64,000 bases of DNA, taken from positions 1,837,501 through 1,901,500 of the forward strand of contig NZ_BAABWK010000001.1 of NCBI RefSeq assembly GCF_040362765.1. Reading direction: 5' to 3'. Of the stretch, positions 42,253-51,168 are shown piece by piece (the first letter of the stretch is position 1; the number at the start of each line of letters is the position of its first letter). The notes under the pieces are model-generated. The model was not told the DNA's origin. It worked only from the letters and a program-made list of their open reading frames with translations, and ran no database searches. The stretch comes from Pyruvatibacter sp. HU-CL02332 (lineage in GTDB: Bacteria; Pseudomonadota; Alphaproteobacteria; CGMCC-115125). A program made the position numbers and the translations under genes.

Positions 42253-42891
42253 ATGAGCGCACTTGTGATTGCCATTGATGGCCCCGCCGCAGCCGGCAAG
42301 GGGACCATTGCCAAGGAACTCGCGCACCAGCTGGCGCTGGCCTATCTCGACACGGGCTCTCTATACAGAGCGGTGGCGCATGCCGTGATCCTGGCAGGTG
42401 GCGATCCGGCGGACGATGCAGACGCTGCCAGGGCGGCTGAAACACTTGATATTGAAGCCATCGATCAGACCGCCATCCGCACCCGCGAAGTGGGGACTGC
42501 AGCTTCGCTTGTGGCGGCCAAGCCGCAGGTGCGCGCCCAGCTGCTGGAAACCCAGCGCCGTATCGCCAAAAACCCGCCGGCAGGCAAGGGCGGTGTCGTG
42601 ATGGACGGGCGGGACATCGGCACGGTCGTGTGCCCCGATGCAGACGTAAAACTCTATGTCACAGCTACCGATGACGCCCGTGCGCACCGGCGGTGGCTGG
42701 AACTGGTCAAGTCGGACCCTGATCTGACCCAGGCTCAGGTGCTGGCGGACCTCACCGAACGTGACCGCCGGGACAGCGAAAGAGCCACCTCGCCCTTGGT
42801 GCAGGCTGAGGATGCAACCTTGCTCGACACCACCAATTTGAGTATAGAAGCGGCGATCCAAGCGGCGCTCGATATTGTCGGGCGGCGATAG
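42253..42891 (+). CDS. cmk: Cytidylate kinase
   Basis: Phosphorylates CMP and dCMP with ATP (212 aa). The P-loop is IDGPAAAGKGTIAKELA at the N-terminus; the substrate region YLDTGSLYRAVA and the DGRDIGTVVCPDADVKLYVTA segment are diagnostic, with the lid Arg region ERDRRDSERATSPL. It follows aroA and precedes rpsA, a conserved bacterial order. Confidence 0.97.
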   Translation: MSALVIAIDGPAAAGKGTIAKELAHQLALAYLDTGSLYRAVAHAVILAGGDPADDADAARAAETLDIEAIDQTAIRTREVGTAASLVAAKPQVRAQLLETQRRIAKNPPAGKGGVVMDGRDIGTVVCPDADVKLYVTATDDARAHRRWLELVKSDPDLTQAQVLADLTERDRRDSERATSPLVQAEDATLLDTTNLSIEAAIQAALDIVGRR

Positions 42892-43124
42892 TCACGTTTC
42901 TTAAGGGAGTTGCTCTTAACTAACCGCTGTCTGACGCCACTCATCATATTGCCGTCGCAAGGTGTGAAAGACCCCGAAAAACGGGAGATTTCGCGCCTTT
43001 TTTCATGGGCGCAAGCCTCTGGATGATGGGTCACGCAACGATCAAAAAAGCCGCAATCAAGCGGAAGACCGCCGGAGACAACCGAGCGGCCCGAAAACAT
43101 ACAATGCTACTGGAGCAACCATTT
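42892..43124 (+). other. cmk-rpsA intergenic leader region
   Basis: About 230 bases without a convincing gene. It contains short inverted pieces: TTAAG near 42900 against CTCTTAA, CCCG-AAAAA-CGGG near 42975, and GCGCC/GGCGC across a T-run near 42990-43015. An in-frame extension from 43005 is possible, but the ribosome site GGAG at 43112 marks the later start. Structured rpsA leaders are often used for S1 autoregulation, so this may be one. Confidence 0.4.
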
Positions 43125-44834
43125 ATGTCTCAAACTGCGGCCGATCCCGGCCTTAACCCGACGACCGACGATTTTGAAGCCCTCCTGATGGAGAGCCTCG
43201 AGACCACCCACATGACGGAAGGCTATGTCGTCAAAGGCACCGTCACTGCCATCGAAAACGACATGGCAATCGTGGATGTGGGTCTCAAGACAGAAGGCCG
43301 TGTGCCTCTGAAGGAATTTGCAGCCCCCGGCCAGGACCATGGTCTGACCGTCGGTGGTGAAGTGGAGGTCTATCTCGAGCGCGTGGAAAACGCGATGGGT
43401 GAAGCCGTCCTCTCCCGCGACAAGGCCCGTCGCGAAGAAGCCTGGGAGCTTCTCGAAAAGGCTTTCGAAAAGAACGAACGTGTCGACGGCCACATCTTTG
43501 GTCGCGTCAAAGGCGGCTTTACGGTGGATCTGGGCGGCGCTGTCGCCTTCCTGCCGGGCAGCCAGGTCGATATCCGCCCTGTGCGCGATATCACACCGCT
43601 CCTCAACATCACTCAGCCCTTCCAGGTGCTGAAGATGGACCGCCGCCGCGGCAACATCGTGGTGTCCCGCCGTGCCGTGCTTGAAGAAACACGCGCAGTA
43701 CAGCGTGCGGAACTCGTCGAGAACCTCACCGAAGGTCAGGTCCTCGAAGGCGTGGTCAAGAACATCACCGATTACGGTGCATTCGTGGATCTGGGCGGCG
43801 TCGATGGCCTCCTGCACGTCACGGACATTGCATGGCGTCGTGTGAACCACCCAACAGACGTTCTGTCCATCGGCCAGACGGTCAACGTGCAGGTCATCAA
43901 GGTCAACCAGGAAACCCAGCGTATTTCGCTTGGCATGAAGCAGCTTGAGGCTGATCCCTGGGATGGCGTTGCTGCCAAATACCCTGTTGATCTCAAGATC
44001 AAGGGCCGCGTGACCAACATCACTGATTACGGCGCATTCGTTGAGCTGGAGCCAGGTGTTGAAGGTCTTGTCCATGTCTCTGAAATGAGCTGGACGAAGA
44101 AGAACGTGCATCCAGGCAAGATCGTTTCCACGTCTCAGGAAGTGGAAGTGATGGTGCTGGAAGTCGACCCTGTGAAGCGTCGCATCTCGCTCGGTCTCAA
44201 GCAGTGCCTCGACAACCCATGGTCATCCTTCCTGGTCAACTTCCCGCAGGGCACCGAAGTTGAAGGCGAGATCAAGAACATCACCGAATTCGGTCTGTTC
44301 GTTGGCCTCGACGGCGACGTGGACGGCATGGTCCACCTCTCCGACCTCGACTGGAACCGGTCCGGCGAAGAAGCCATTGCCGACTACAACAAGGGCGACA
44401 TGGTGAAAGCCACCGTTCTTGACGTGGATCCGGACAAGGAACGCATCTCCCTTGGCATCAAGCAGCTGGGCGGCGATCCCTTCGAAAGCGTTGGCGACAT
44501 TCGCCGCGGTGAAGTCATCACCGTGACGGTCACCAATGTGGAAGAAAACGGTCTTGAAGTGACAGTGGGTGAAGAGCAGTTCACCTCCTACATCCGTCGC
44601 TCCGAACTGAGCCGTGATCGCGCTGACCAGCGTCCTGATCGCTACAATGTTGGCGACAAGATCGATGCCCGCGTAACCCAGATCGACAAGGCCTCGCGCC
44701 GCGTGTCCCTGTCGATCAAGGCGAAGGAAATCGCTGAAGAGAAGGAAGCCGTCGAACAGTATGGCTCAACCGATAGCGGCGCATCCCTCGGCGACATTCT
44801 GGGTGCAGCCCTCAAGGGCAAGGACGACGAATAG
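43125..44834 (+). CDS. rpsA: 30S ribosomal protein S1
   Basis: RNA-binding protein of 569 residues that helps the 30S subunit bind mRNA. Six S1 (OB-fold) repeats are evident through recurrent segments such as VVKNITDYGAFVDLGGVDGLLHVTD, RVTNITDYGAFVELEPGVEGLVHVSE and IKNITEFGLFVGLDGDVDGMVHLSD. Start ATG 43125 follows GGAG nine bases upstream; the in-frame leader from 43005 is unlike S1 proteins. A perfect terminator lies after the stop. Confidence 0.96.
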   Translation: MSQTAADPGLNPTTDDFEALLMESLETTHMTEGYVVKGTVTAIENDMAIVDVGLKTEGRVPLKEFAAPGQDHGLTVGGEVEVYLERVENAMGEAVLSRDKARREEAWELLEKAFEKNERVDGHIFGRVKGGFTVDLGGAVAFLPGSQVDIRPVRDITPLLNITQPFQVLKMDRRRGNIVVSRRAVLEETRAVQRAELVENLTEGQVLEGVVKNITDYGAFVDLGGVDGLLHVTDIAWRRVNHPTDVLSIGQTVNVQVIKVNQETQRISLGMKQLEADPWDGVAAKYPVDLKIKGRVTNITDYGAFVELEPGVEGLVHVSEMSWTKKNVHPGKIVSTSQEVEVMVLEVDPVKRRISLGLKQCLDNPWSSFLVNFPQGTEVEGEIKNITEFGLFVGLDGDVDGMVHLSDLDWNRSGEEAIADYNKGDMVKATVLDVDPDKERISLGIKQLGGDPFESVGDIRRGEVITVTVTNVEENGLEVTVGEEQFTSYIRRSELSRDRADQRPDRYNVGDKIDARVTQIDKASRRVSLSIKAKEIAEEKEAVEQYGSTDSGASLGDILGAALKGKDDE

Positions 44835-44890
44835 TCGTTTCGCATAAAGAGTGACGTTTCGCTGACAACGCGAAGCTGACAGAAAACAAT

Positions 44891-44923
44891 AAAAGGCGGC
44901 AGGGAATGACCCTGCCGCCTTTT
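44891..44923 (+). terminator. Rho-independent terminator of rpsA
   Basis: AAAAGGCGGCAGGG (44891-44904) pairs perfectly with CCCTGCCGCCTTTT (44910-44923), 5-base loop, with the T-run continuing in the stem end. The rest of the 309-base interval 44835-45143 shows no gene; a TTGACG at 45086 is a possible -35 for ihfB but no good -10 follows at standard spacing. Confidence 0.85.
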
Positions 44924-45143
44924 GCATTTCAAGCAGCAGAACTACGCATTTTCGCGCCAATTGGCGGTTTTGCGCCCGGTAGTCAGATCGTGCGTCAAAA
45001 TGACACTGTGTCAGTAATCCCTGTCCGTGAAAGGCCCGTGGTTGATAAGTCTTTGAAAATGCTCGCCTTGTTGCGCTCACGCAACTTGACGCCCCCTGCC
45101 TCCTCGGGCATCGTTATGGCTTGGCACTAGGGACAAGGGCCGG

Positions 45144-45527
45144 ATGATTAAGTCAGAACTCGTACAGCGGTTGGCGCAAGCCAATCCGCATCTGTATCAA
45201 CGCGACGTTGAGCGTATCGTTGGCACAATCTTTGAGGAGATTGCGCAGGCGCTGGCCAATGGCGACCGTGTGGAACTGCGTGGCTTCGGCGCGTTTTCCG
45301 TCAAGACACGCCCGGCACGGACCGGCCGCAACCCGCGCACCGGTGAGCCGGTGGAAGTGGAAGCGAAGTCCGTACCGTTCTTCAAGACCGGCAAGGAATT
45401 GCGCGAACGGCTCAACCGCCGCCCGCTGGGCTCCGATGCTGCACTGACAGAACAGCCATCAGAAGCCGGTGAGCCGGACAATGATGATGTGCAGGACCTG
45501 GCCCCCAATCTGGCCGCCGGCGAATAG
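45144..45527 (+). CDS. ihfB: Integration host factor subunit beta, with acidic C-terminal tail
   Basis: DNA-bending protein; with the alpha subunit it forms IHF, acting at sigma-54 promoters, replication origins and recombination sites. The first 93 residues are a complete IHF/HU fold ([55 protein letters not shown]). The intercalating Pro is in the GRNPRTG arm. Length is 127, about 30 residues above the norm, because of an acidic tail ([10 protein letters not shown]). It follows rpsA as usual; AAGGG six bases upstream is the ribosome site. Confidence 0.95.
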   Translation: MIKSELVQRLAQANPHLYQRDVERIVGTIFEEIAQALANGDRVELRGFGAFSVKTRPARTGRNPRTGEPVEVEAKSVPFFKTGKELRERLNRRPLGSDAALTEQPSEAGEPDNDDVQDLAPNLAAGE

Positions 45528-45589
45528 CCTTCCCGCTTCTTGAAACTGAACATCGCGTCAGCATCGGCTGGCAGTGGTTCAATGCGCGT

Positions 45590-45609
45590 GGCTGGGGTAA
45601 CATCCAGCC
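45590..45609 (+). terminator. Weak terminator-like hairpin after ihfB
   Basis: GGCTGG (45590-45595) pairs with CCAGCC (45604-45609), 8-base loop, followed by TTGTTC. Short stem and poor T-run, so a weak call. Confidence 0.3.
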
Positions 45610-45647
45610 TTGTTCACAAGACAAACTGTTTGAAAGTGATCTGGTAA

Positions 45648-46034
45648 GTGACGTTGAAGACCTGGTTCATTCTCCTTCCCTGCGTACTCGTTGGCGTTGT
45701 GCTGACCCTGGCCAATATGGTGCCGGTACAGTTCAGCCTTGATCCCTTCTCATCAACCCGCCCGGCGCTTGCATTCACCGTGCCGCTGATCGTGGTCATC
45801 ATGGGTGCCTTTCTGGCCGGACTTCTGGCCGGTGGCCTTGGGGCATGGGTTGGACAGGGGGGACACCGCAAGGGCGAACGTCAGGCCAAACGTGAATTGA
45901 AGCGCGTGCAAAAGCAGCAGGGCGCTGCCAACTCCAACAGTGCTGTCGAAGCAGGCACGGCACTGGCTCTGGCCAGCGAGACCGCGCCAGCGCTGACAAG
46001 TCAGACCGCAAATGCGTCTCGTCACGGCGGCTGA
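45648..46034 (+). CDS. lapA: LapA-domain (DUF1049) inner membrane protein
   Basis: Small membrane protein (128 aa) with two hydrophobic helices (residues 5-24 and 43-68) and a cytosolic basic coiled segment (HRKGERQAKRELKRVQKQQ), as in LapA, which with LapB controls LpxC degradation and lipopolysaccharide level in enterobacteria. Start is GTG 45648 or TTG 45654; neither has a good ribosome site. An Ala/Ser-rich tail follows. Its 3' end overlaps the ornithine cyclodeaminase gene by 23 bases. The rpsA-ihfB-lapA order is conserved. Confidence 0.85.
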   Translation: MTLKTWFILLPCVLVGVVLTLANMVPVQFSLDPFSSTRPALAFTVPLIVVIMGAFLAGLLAGGLGAWVGQGGHRKGERQAKRELKRVQKQQGAANSNSAVEAGTALALASETAPALTSQTANASRHGG

Positions 46035-46992
46035 AATAAATCAGGCCCTAGACGTCCGCTCCTTGATGGAGCGGCTGCGCTCGGCCTTTCGTGACGACAT
46101 CGCCAACCCGGCGCGTACTCTCCACCACATTGAATCAAGCCTTGGTCCCGGTGAGCCCGGTGCTGGCGATCTGATGGTCATGCCCGCATGGGTGCGCGGC
46201 ACGGCACGCTCCGGCGACATGAGCGGGCGGCGCGGCTATATCGGCGTCAAAATTCAATCGGTTTTTCCTGACAATCGCACCAAGGGCCTGCCGTCGCTCA
46301 CAGGTGTGTATGTGCTGATGTCCGGCCGCACGGGTGAGCCGCTGGGCCTGCTGGACGCACCCACTTTGACCGCGTGGCGCACAGCGGCAACGTCGGCGCT
46401 GGCGTCCACATATCTCGCCCGCCAGGATGCCGAGCGGTTGTTGGTCGTCGGCAGCGGCGCGCTGGTGCCCCACCTCATCAAGGCCCATGCGGAAGCGCGT
46501 CCCATCTGCAATGTGCTGATCTGGAACCGGACGGAAGCAACAGCACAGAAACTCGCCAAGCGCCTGAGCCGCCCCGACATGAAAGTCGCCGCCACAACGG
46601 ACCTTGAAGGCGCTGTACGCGGCGCAGACATCATCTGCACCGCCACCGGGAGCACCCAGCCGTTGATCAGGGGGGATTGGTTACAGCCCGGCGTGCATCT
46701 GGACTGCGTTGGCGGCTACCGCCCGGACATGCGCGAGGTGGACGACGGGGTTATGTCGCGCGCCCGCATCTTTGTGGATACCCGCGAAGGCGCCATGAGC
46801 GAGGCGGGCGACATCATGACCCCCCTTGAGAGTGGCGCCATCACGGTGGAAGACATCACCGCCGACCTGCATGACCTGGCGCGCGGCGAGCGGGCCGGGC
46901 GGCGCTATCACGATCAGATCACGCTGTTTAAGTCCGTGGGCGTGGCGCTGGAAGACCTGGCGGCTGCAACGCTGGCGTTTGAGCGCACGTAA
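46012..46992 (+). CDS. Ornithine cyclodeaminase / mu-crystallin family protein
   Basis: NAD(P)-dependent protein of 326 residues in the family of ornithine cyclodeaminase, alanine dehydrogenase AlaDH-Af and pyrroline-2-carboxylate reductase. Segments include YIGVKIQSVFPDN, GEPLGLLDAPTLTAWRTAATSALA, the Rossmann segment LLVVGSGALVPHLIKAH and ICTATGSTQPLIRGDWLQPG, and the end LFKSVGVALEDLAAA. Substrate is uncertain. It overlaps lapA by 23 bases and is the first gene of a block placed between lapA and pyrF. Confidence 0.92.
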   Translation: MRLVTAAEINQALDVRSLMERLRSAFRDDIANPARTLHHIESSLGPGEPGAGDLMVMPAWVRGTARSGDMSGRRGYIGVKIQSVFPDNRTKGLPSLTGVYVLMSGRTGEPLGLLDAPTLTAWRTAATSALASTYLARQDAERLLVVGSGALVPHLIKAHAEARPICNVLIWNRTEATAQKLAKRLSRPDMKVAATTDLEGAVRGADIICTATGSTQPLIRGDWLQPGVHLDCVGGYRPDMREVDDGVMSRARIFVDTREGAMSEAGDIMTPLESGAITVEDITADLHDLARGERAGRRYHDQITLFKSVGVALEDLAAATLAFERT

Positions 46993-47111
46993 AACCCAAA
47001 ATACAAAGCCTGACTCCGTGCTTTTCCCACGTTATGCTTTTCGCGACAGGCTGACGACTGGCGCAAAATGACCAGCGCAGCCGGAGGAAACTGATGAGGG
47101 GAGGCGGGCCA

Positions 47112-47978
47112 ATGAGCAACGCCATTACGATTGATCGGCTGACGCCGACCATTGGCGCGGAGATTTCCGGCGTCGATATGAGCAAGCCGCTGGGCAATGA
47201 GACCTTTGCCGCCGTCCATGATGCGCTGATGGCCCATGGGGTCATCTTCTTCCGTGACCAGGACATCACGCCGGCGCAGCACAAGGACTTTGCCAGCAAG
47301 TTTGGTCACCTGCAGGTGCACCCGTTCGCGCCCAATCACAGCGAAGAGCACCCTGAGATCATCGTCATCGAGCATGGTCCAAAGCGGAAACCGGACCTCA
47401 ACAACTGGCACACAGATGTGACCTTCATGCAGGAGCCTCCGCTGGGCTCCGTACTGCATGCCAAGATCATGCCGGAGACCGGTGGCGACACCATGTGGGC
47501 CAGCATGTATGCCGCCTATGAGGCCCTGTCAGACCGTATGCAGCGCATGCTGGGCGAACTGACCGCAGTGCATGACTATGAGCACGTGTTTGGCAAGAGT
47601 GGCCGTCTATATCGCAACCAGGCTGACGGCAAGATGCAGTCCGAACGCGAAAAACATCCGCCTGCGGAGCATCCCGTCATCCGCACGCACCCGGTCACAG
47701 GCCGACAGGGCATTTTTGTGAACTCAAGCTTCACCACCCACATCAAGGATATGAAGCAGAAGGAAAGCGATGCGTTGCTGGCCTTCCTGCATGATCATGT
47801 GAAGCAGGCTGAATTTCAGTGCCGCTTCCGCTGGCAGAAAAACTCCGTTGCCTTCTGGGACAACCGCTGCACGCAGCACTATGCCATTGCCGACTATTTC
47901 CCCGAGCACAGGCAGATGCACCGCGTCACCATTGATGGCGATCGGCCCCAGTATCAACCAGAGCATCGTCCCAACTAA
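47112..47978 (+). CDS. TauD/TfdA family Fe(II)/2-oxoglutarate dioxygenase
   Basis: Alpha-ketoglutarate-dependent dioxygenase of 288 residues. The iron ligands H-x-D are in NNWHTDVTF, the distal His in RQMHRVTIDGDRP, with the 2-oxoglutarate-binding Arg just after. The N-terminus MSNAITIDRLTPTIGAEISGVDM is typical. ATG 47112 has GGAGG seven bases upstream, so the ATG at 47094 is not used. Family members attack sulfonates, aryloxyacetates or amino acid derivatives. It is followed by a MAPEG gene. Confidence 0.94.
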   Translation: MSNAITIDRLTPTIGAEISGVDMSKPLGNETFAAVHDALMAHGVIFFRDQDITPAQHKDFASKFGHLQVHPFAPNHSEEHPEIIVIEHGPKRKPDLNNWHTDVTFMQEPPLGSVLHAKIMPETGGDTMWASMYAAYEALSDRMQRMLGELTAVHDYEHVFGKSGRLYRNQADGKMQSEREKHPPAEHPVIRTHPVTGRQGIFVNSSFTTHIKDMKQKESDALLAFLHDHVKQAEFQCRFRWQKNSVAFWDNRCTQHYAIADYFPEHRQMHRVTIDGDRPQYQPEHRPN

Positions 47979-48005
47979 CTCCCCCACCCAAGAAGAGGAA
48001 AGATC

Positions 48006-48461
48006 ATGGAAGATCTGATCAACAGCGTCACGACCGCAGCGACGTACTCAAATGATTTGCTGGCGGCACTTTATGTCATGGCTGCCTGGACGGCAGTCAC
48101 CTGGATACTCATGACATTTGTGCGCCTTGGTGCCATGAACGCTGCCGGCCTCACGCCGGATGATGCCAAGCACACCGATGCGTTGAATGTGCTGCCAGCC
48201 CGCCCACGTCAGATGGCGGACAACTACAACCATCTGTTTGAAGTCCCGGTGATCTTCTACGCGGTGGTGCTGGCCATTCTGGTCAGTGGCCGTGCGGATG
48301 AAATCCACATGTATTGCGCCTGGGGCTTTGTGGCCACGCGCATCGTGCACTCCTTGTGGCAGTGGACAAACAATGGCGTTGGCGTCCGCTTCCCGATCTT
48401 CTCCCTGGGCTGGATCCTGCTCATGGTCATGATCGTGCGTGAACTGCTGGCTGTGCTTTAG
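48006..48461 (+). CDS. MAPEG family membrane protein
   Basis: Membrane protein of 151 residues with four helices, in the family of microsomal glutathione transferases and related eicosanoid proteins. The signature is DNYNHLFEVPVIFYAV (N-x2-E-x-P-x-F). GAGGAAAG precedes the start. Bacterial members are often of unknown substrate. It sits 27 bases after the dioxygenase and 108 before the hydrolase-monooxygenase fusion, from which it is separated by a strong hairpin. Confidence 0.9.
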   Translation: MEDLINSVTTAATYSNDLLAALYVMAAWTAVTWILMTFVRLGAMNAAGLTPDDAKHTDALNVLPARPRQMADNYNHLFEVPVIFYAVVLAILVSGRADEIHMYCAWGFVATRIVHSLWQWTNNGVGVRFPIFSLGWILLMVMIVRELLAVL

Positions 48462-48500
48462 TCAGCGGCTCCGCGAAACGAACAAGAGTAGCCCGATATC

Positions 48501-48537
48501 TCCGGAGTTGCTGGTGGCTGGCACCTGCAACTCCGGA
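48501..48537. terminator. Long hairpin between MAPEG and fusion genes
   Basis: TCCGGAGTTGC (48501-48511) pairs perfectly with GCAACTCCGGA (48527-48537); inside, GGTG pairs with CACC after a T-T mismatch, leaving loop GCTGG. It starts 39 bases after the MAPEG stop. No T-run follows; a terminator, attenuator or processing site. Confidence 0.5.
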
Positions 48538-48569
48538 AGCCGGGAAAGTACCAAAGAGGAAACGTCATC

Positions 48570-51095
48570 ATGAAACTGGATCTCGCAAGCACCGCCTTTC
48601 TGGCGCAACTGGCATCGTTGGGTGCGCCCGGGTTTCATGAGATGGAGCCGGAAGAGGCGCGTCTCGCCGGTGGCCAGATATCCGAATCCTTTCCGCCGGG
48701 CCCTGACATGGCATCGGTGCGTGATGAGACCATTACAGGCTCAGACGGTGTGGGGTTCCGGTTGCGTGTTCTTTCACCAACCAAGAGCCCTCGTGCAGCA
48801 ATCGTTTTCTACCATGGTGGCGGCTGGGTACTGGGCGACATAGATCAGTACGACACCCTGGGCCGCCAACTTGCCAAACGCACAGGCGCAGCCGTCATCC
48901 TCGTCGATTATCGCAAGGCGCCTGAGCACCGTTACCCGGCGGCCGCCCATGATGCCTATGACGCGCTGACATGGGTCGACGCCAACATTACGTTCATCGC
49001 TGGAAAGCGCGTGCCGATCATTGTGGCAGGCGACAGTGCTGGCGGTAATCTCGCCGCGGTGGTTGCACAGCGGGCAAAGGCAGAGAACGGGCCGGACATC
49101 TCGCTGCAGCTTCTTGTCTATCCCGTCACCGATGGGGCGATGAACACGCCTGGCTATGCCAATCCCGACAATCAGTTGCTGCTGAATACGCCGCTGATGG
49201 AATGGTTCTGGGATCATTACGCGCCGAACAAAGAAGACCGGGAGGAGCCCGGCGCTTCGCCCGCGCGTGCCAAAGATCTGTCCGGCCTGCCGCCGGCACT
49301 TGTCGTGACCGCAGAATATGACGTGCTGCGCGACGAAGCTGAAGCGTATGGCGAAGCGATGCAGGCGGCGGGTGTTCCGGTCACGATCAAACGCTTTGAT
49401 CGGCAGATGCACAATTTCTTCGCCATGCCCGGCCTGTTGCCAGCCGCCGCGACAGCGCTGGAATATGTCGGCCAGCAGATTGACCGGCATCTGGCCACAT
49501 CCAGCGAGGTTGATGCGGTGATCGTCGGCGCTGGTTTTGCCGGCATGTATCAGCTTCACAAGCTGCGCCAGCAGGGCCTGTCGACGCGCGTGATTGAGCG
49601 GGCCGATGATGTCGGTGGCACATGGTACTGGAACCGCTATCCCGGTGCGCGGGTAGATATTGAAAGCATGGCGTACTCGTTCTCGTTCGATGAAGAACTG
49701 GAACAGGAGTGGACGTGGAAAGAGAAATACTCGCCCCAGCCTGAAATTCTCTCATACGCGCAACATGTGGCTGACCGGTTTGATCTGCGCCGCGACATCA
49801 CGTTTGAAACCAGCGTCACGCGCGCGCTCTACAATGAAGATACAGCGCGCTGGAATGTCTACACTGACACAGGCGAGGTGATCTCTGCGCAGTATCTGAT
49901 CATGGCGACCGGGTGCCTGTCTGCAATCAAGACACCGGATATTCCCGGCGCCGATACGTTTACCGGCGAGACATACATCACCGGCCTCTGGCCCCATGAG
50001 GGTGTCGATTTTTCCGGCAAGAAAGTTGCCGTCATCGGCACAGGCTCATCCGCCATTCAGGCCATTCCGCACATTGCCGAGCAGGCAGACCAGCTAACGG
50101 TTCACCAGCGCACGCCGGCCTATTCCATGCCGGCGTTCAATCGCCCGCTGGAAGAGACCGAAATTCAGAAGATGAAGACCACCTATCGGGATTATCGCGA
50201 AGCCCAGCGCAACCATCTGGCGGGTATTCCGTATCCGGAGCGTAACCTGATGCCGGCCGCTGCCGAGGGCGACAATGAACGCAAGGCCCGTCTGGAAACC
50301 GCATGGGAGTCCGGCATCCTCACCGCGCTCACGTCGTCATATATGGATGTTCTCTCCAACCAGGACGCCAATGATCTGGTCTCCGAGTTTGTGCGCGACA
50401 AAATTCGCGCCCGTGTGAAAGACCCTGAAACGGCTGAAACGCTGGCTCCCAAGACCTATCCGCTGGGTACCAAGCGCCCCTGTCTCGATACCAATTATTA
50501 TGAGACTTACAATCGCGACAATGTGCGGCTTGTTGATTTGCATAAGACTCCCATTGAGGAGATCACACCAACGGGTGTGCGCACGACCAGTGGGGAAGAC
50601 AGCTATGATGCGATTGTCTTTGCCACCGGCTTTGATGCCATGACGGGCGCGCTGGAGCGCATCGATATTCGTGGGGTCGACGGCATGGCCCTGAAGGATA
50701 AATGGGCCGACGGGCCACACACCTATCTGGGGCTGAGTGTGGCGGGCTTCCCGAACCTGTTCACGATCACCGGCCCATCCAGCCCGTCCGTGCTCAGCAA
50801 TATGATCGTGTCGATTGAGCAGCATGTTGACTGGATCAGCGATTGTATCGCGTGGATGAGGGACAAGGGTCACACCACCATCGAGCCGACCGAAAAGGCC
50901 GAGACCGAATGGGCGATCCACAATGAGCAGGCTGCCAATCTGACGCTCTTTCCCCAGGCCAATTCCTGGTACATCGGCGCAAATGTCCCCGGCAAACCGC
51001 GCACTTTCATGGCTTATATCGGCGGCGTGGATGTTTACCGTCACATTTGTGATGCCATAGCTTCAGATAACTATCAGGGGTTTGAGACGGCATAG
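48570..51095 (+). CDS. Alpha/beta hydrolase fused to Baeyer-Villiger-type flavin monooxygenase
   Basis: Two-domain protein of 841 residues. Residues 1-310 form a hormone-sensitive-lipase-type esterase: oxyanion HGGGWVLGD near residue 82, nucleophile S156 in GDSAGGN, Asp in YDVLRDEAEAYG and His in RQMHNFFAMPG. Residues 314-841 are a class B flavoprotein monooxygenase: FAD motif VIVGAGFAGMYQLHKLRQQG, NADPH motif VAVIGTGSSAIQAIP. The Baeyer-Villiger fingerprint F-x-G-x3-H-x3-W-P reads FTGETYITGLWP (F464 to P475), with Ile in place of His. A Baeyer-Villiger oxidation followed by ester hydrolysis in one protein is the natural model. Confidence 0.92.
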   Translation: MKLDLASTAFLAQLASLGAPGFHEMEPEEARLAGGQISESFPPGPDMASVRDETITGSDGVGFRLRVLSPTKSPRAAIVFYHGGGWVLGDIDQYDTLGRQLAKRTGAAVILVDYRKAPEHRYPAAAHDAYDALTWVDANITFIAGKRVPIIVAGDSAGGNLAAVVAQRAKAENGPDISLQLLVYPVTDGAMNTPGYANPDNQLLLNTPLMEWFWDHYAPNKEDREEPGASPARAKDLSGLPPALVVTAEYDVLRDEAEAYGEAMQAAGVPVTIKRFDRQMHNFFAMPGLLPAAATALEYVGQQIDRHLATSSEVDAVIVGAGFAGMYQLHKLRQQGLSTRVIERADDVGGTWYWNRYPGARVDIESMAYSFSFDEELEQEWTWKEKYSPQPEILSYAQHVADRFDLRRDITFETSVTRALYNEDTARWNVYTDTGEVISAQYLIMATGCLSAIKTPDIPGADTFTGETYITGLWPHEGVDFSGKKVAVIGTGSSAIQAIPHIAEQADQLTVHQRTPAYSMPAFNRPLEETEIQKMKTTYRDYREAQRNHLAGIPYPERNLMPAAAEGDNERKARLETAWESGILTALTSSYMDVLSNQDANDLVSEFVRDKIRARVKDPETAETLAPKTYPLGTKRPCLDTNYYETYNRDNVRLVDLHKTPIEEITPTGVRTTSGEDSYDAIVFATGFDAMTGALERIDIRGVDGMALKDKWADGPHTYLGLSVAGFPNLFTITGPSSPSVLSNMIVSIEQHVDWISDCIAWMRDKGHTTIEPTEKAETEWAIHNEQAANLTLFPQANSWYIGANVPGKPRTFMAYIGGVDVYRHICDAIASDNYQGFETA

Positions 51096-51168
51096 GGTCA
51101 GTCAAGGGTGTGATCCTTCGGACCGGCGCGCACGTAAGAGTGGTATGCCTGTTTTGGGAGAACACACA

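Noticed and set aside
43005-43124. N-terminal extension of rpsA from ATG 43005
   Set aside because: The extra 40 residues are basic and unlike S1 proteins; GGAG nine bases before ATG 43125 fits better.
43107-44111. Long open frame opposite rpsA (334 codons)
   Set aside because: Wholly antisense to a highly conserved ribosomal gene; no protein features.
48570-51095. Fusion gene as an assembly or frameshift error
   Set aside because: The frame is uninterrupted, both domains are complete, and the linker has no stop or restart signals.
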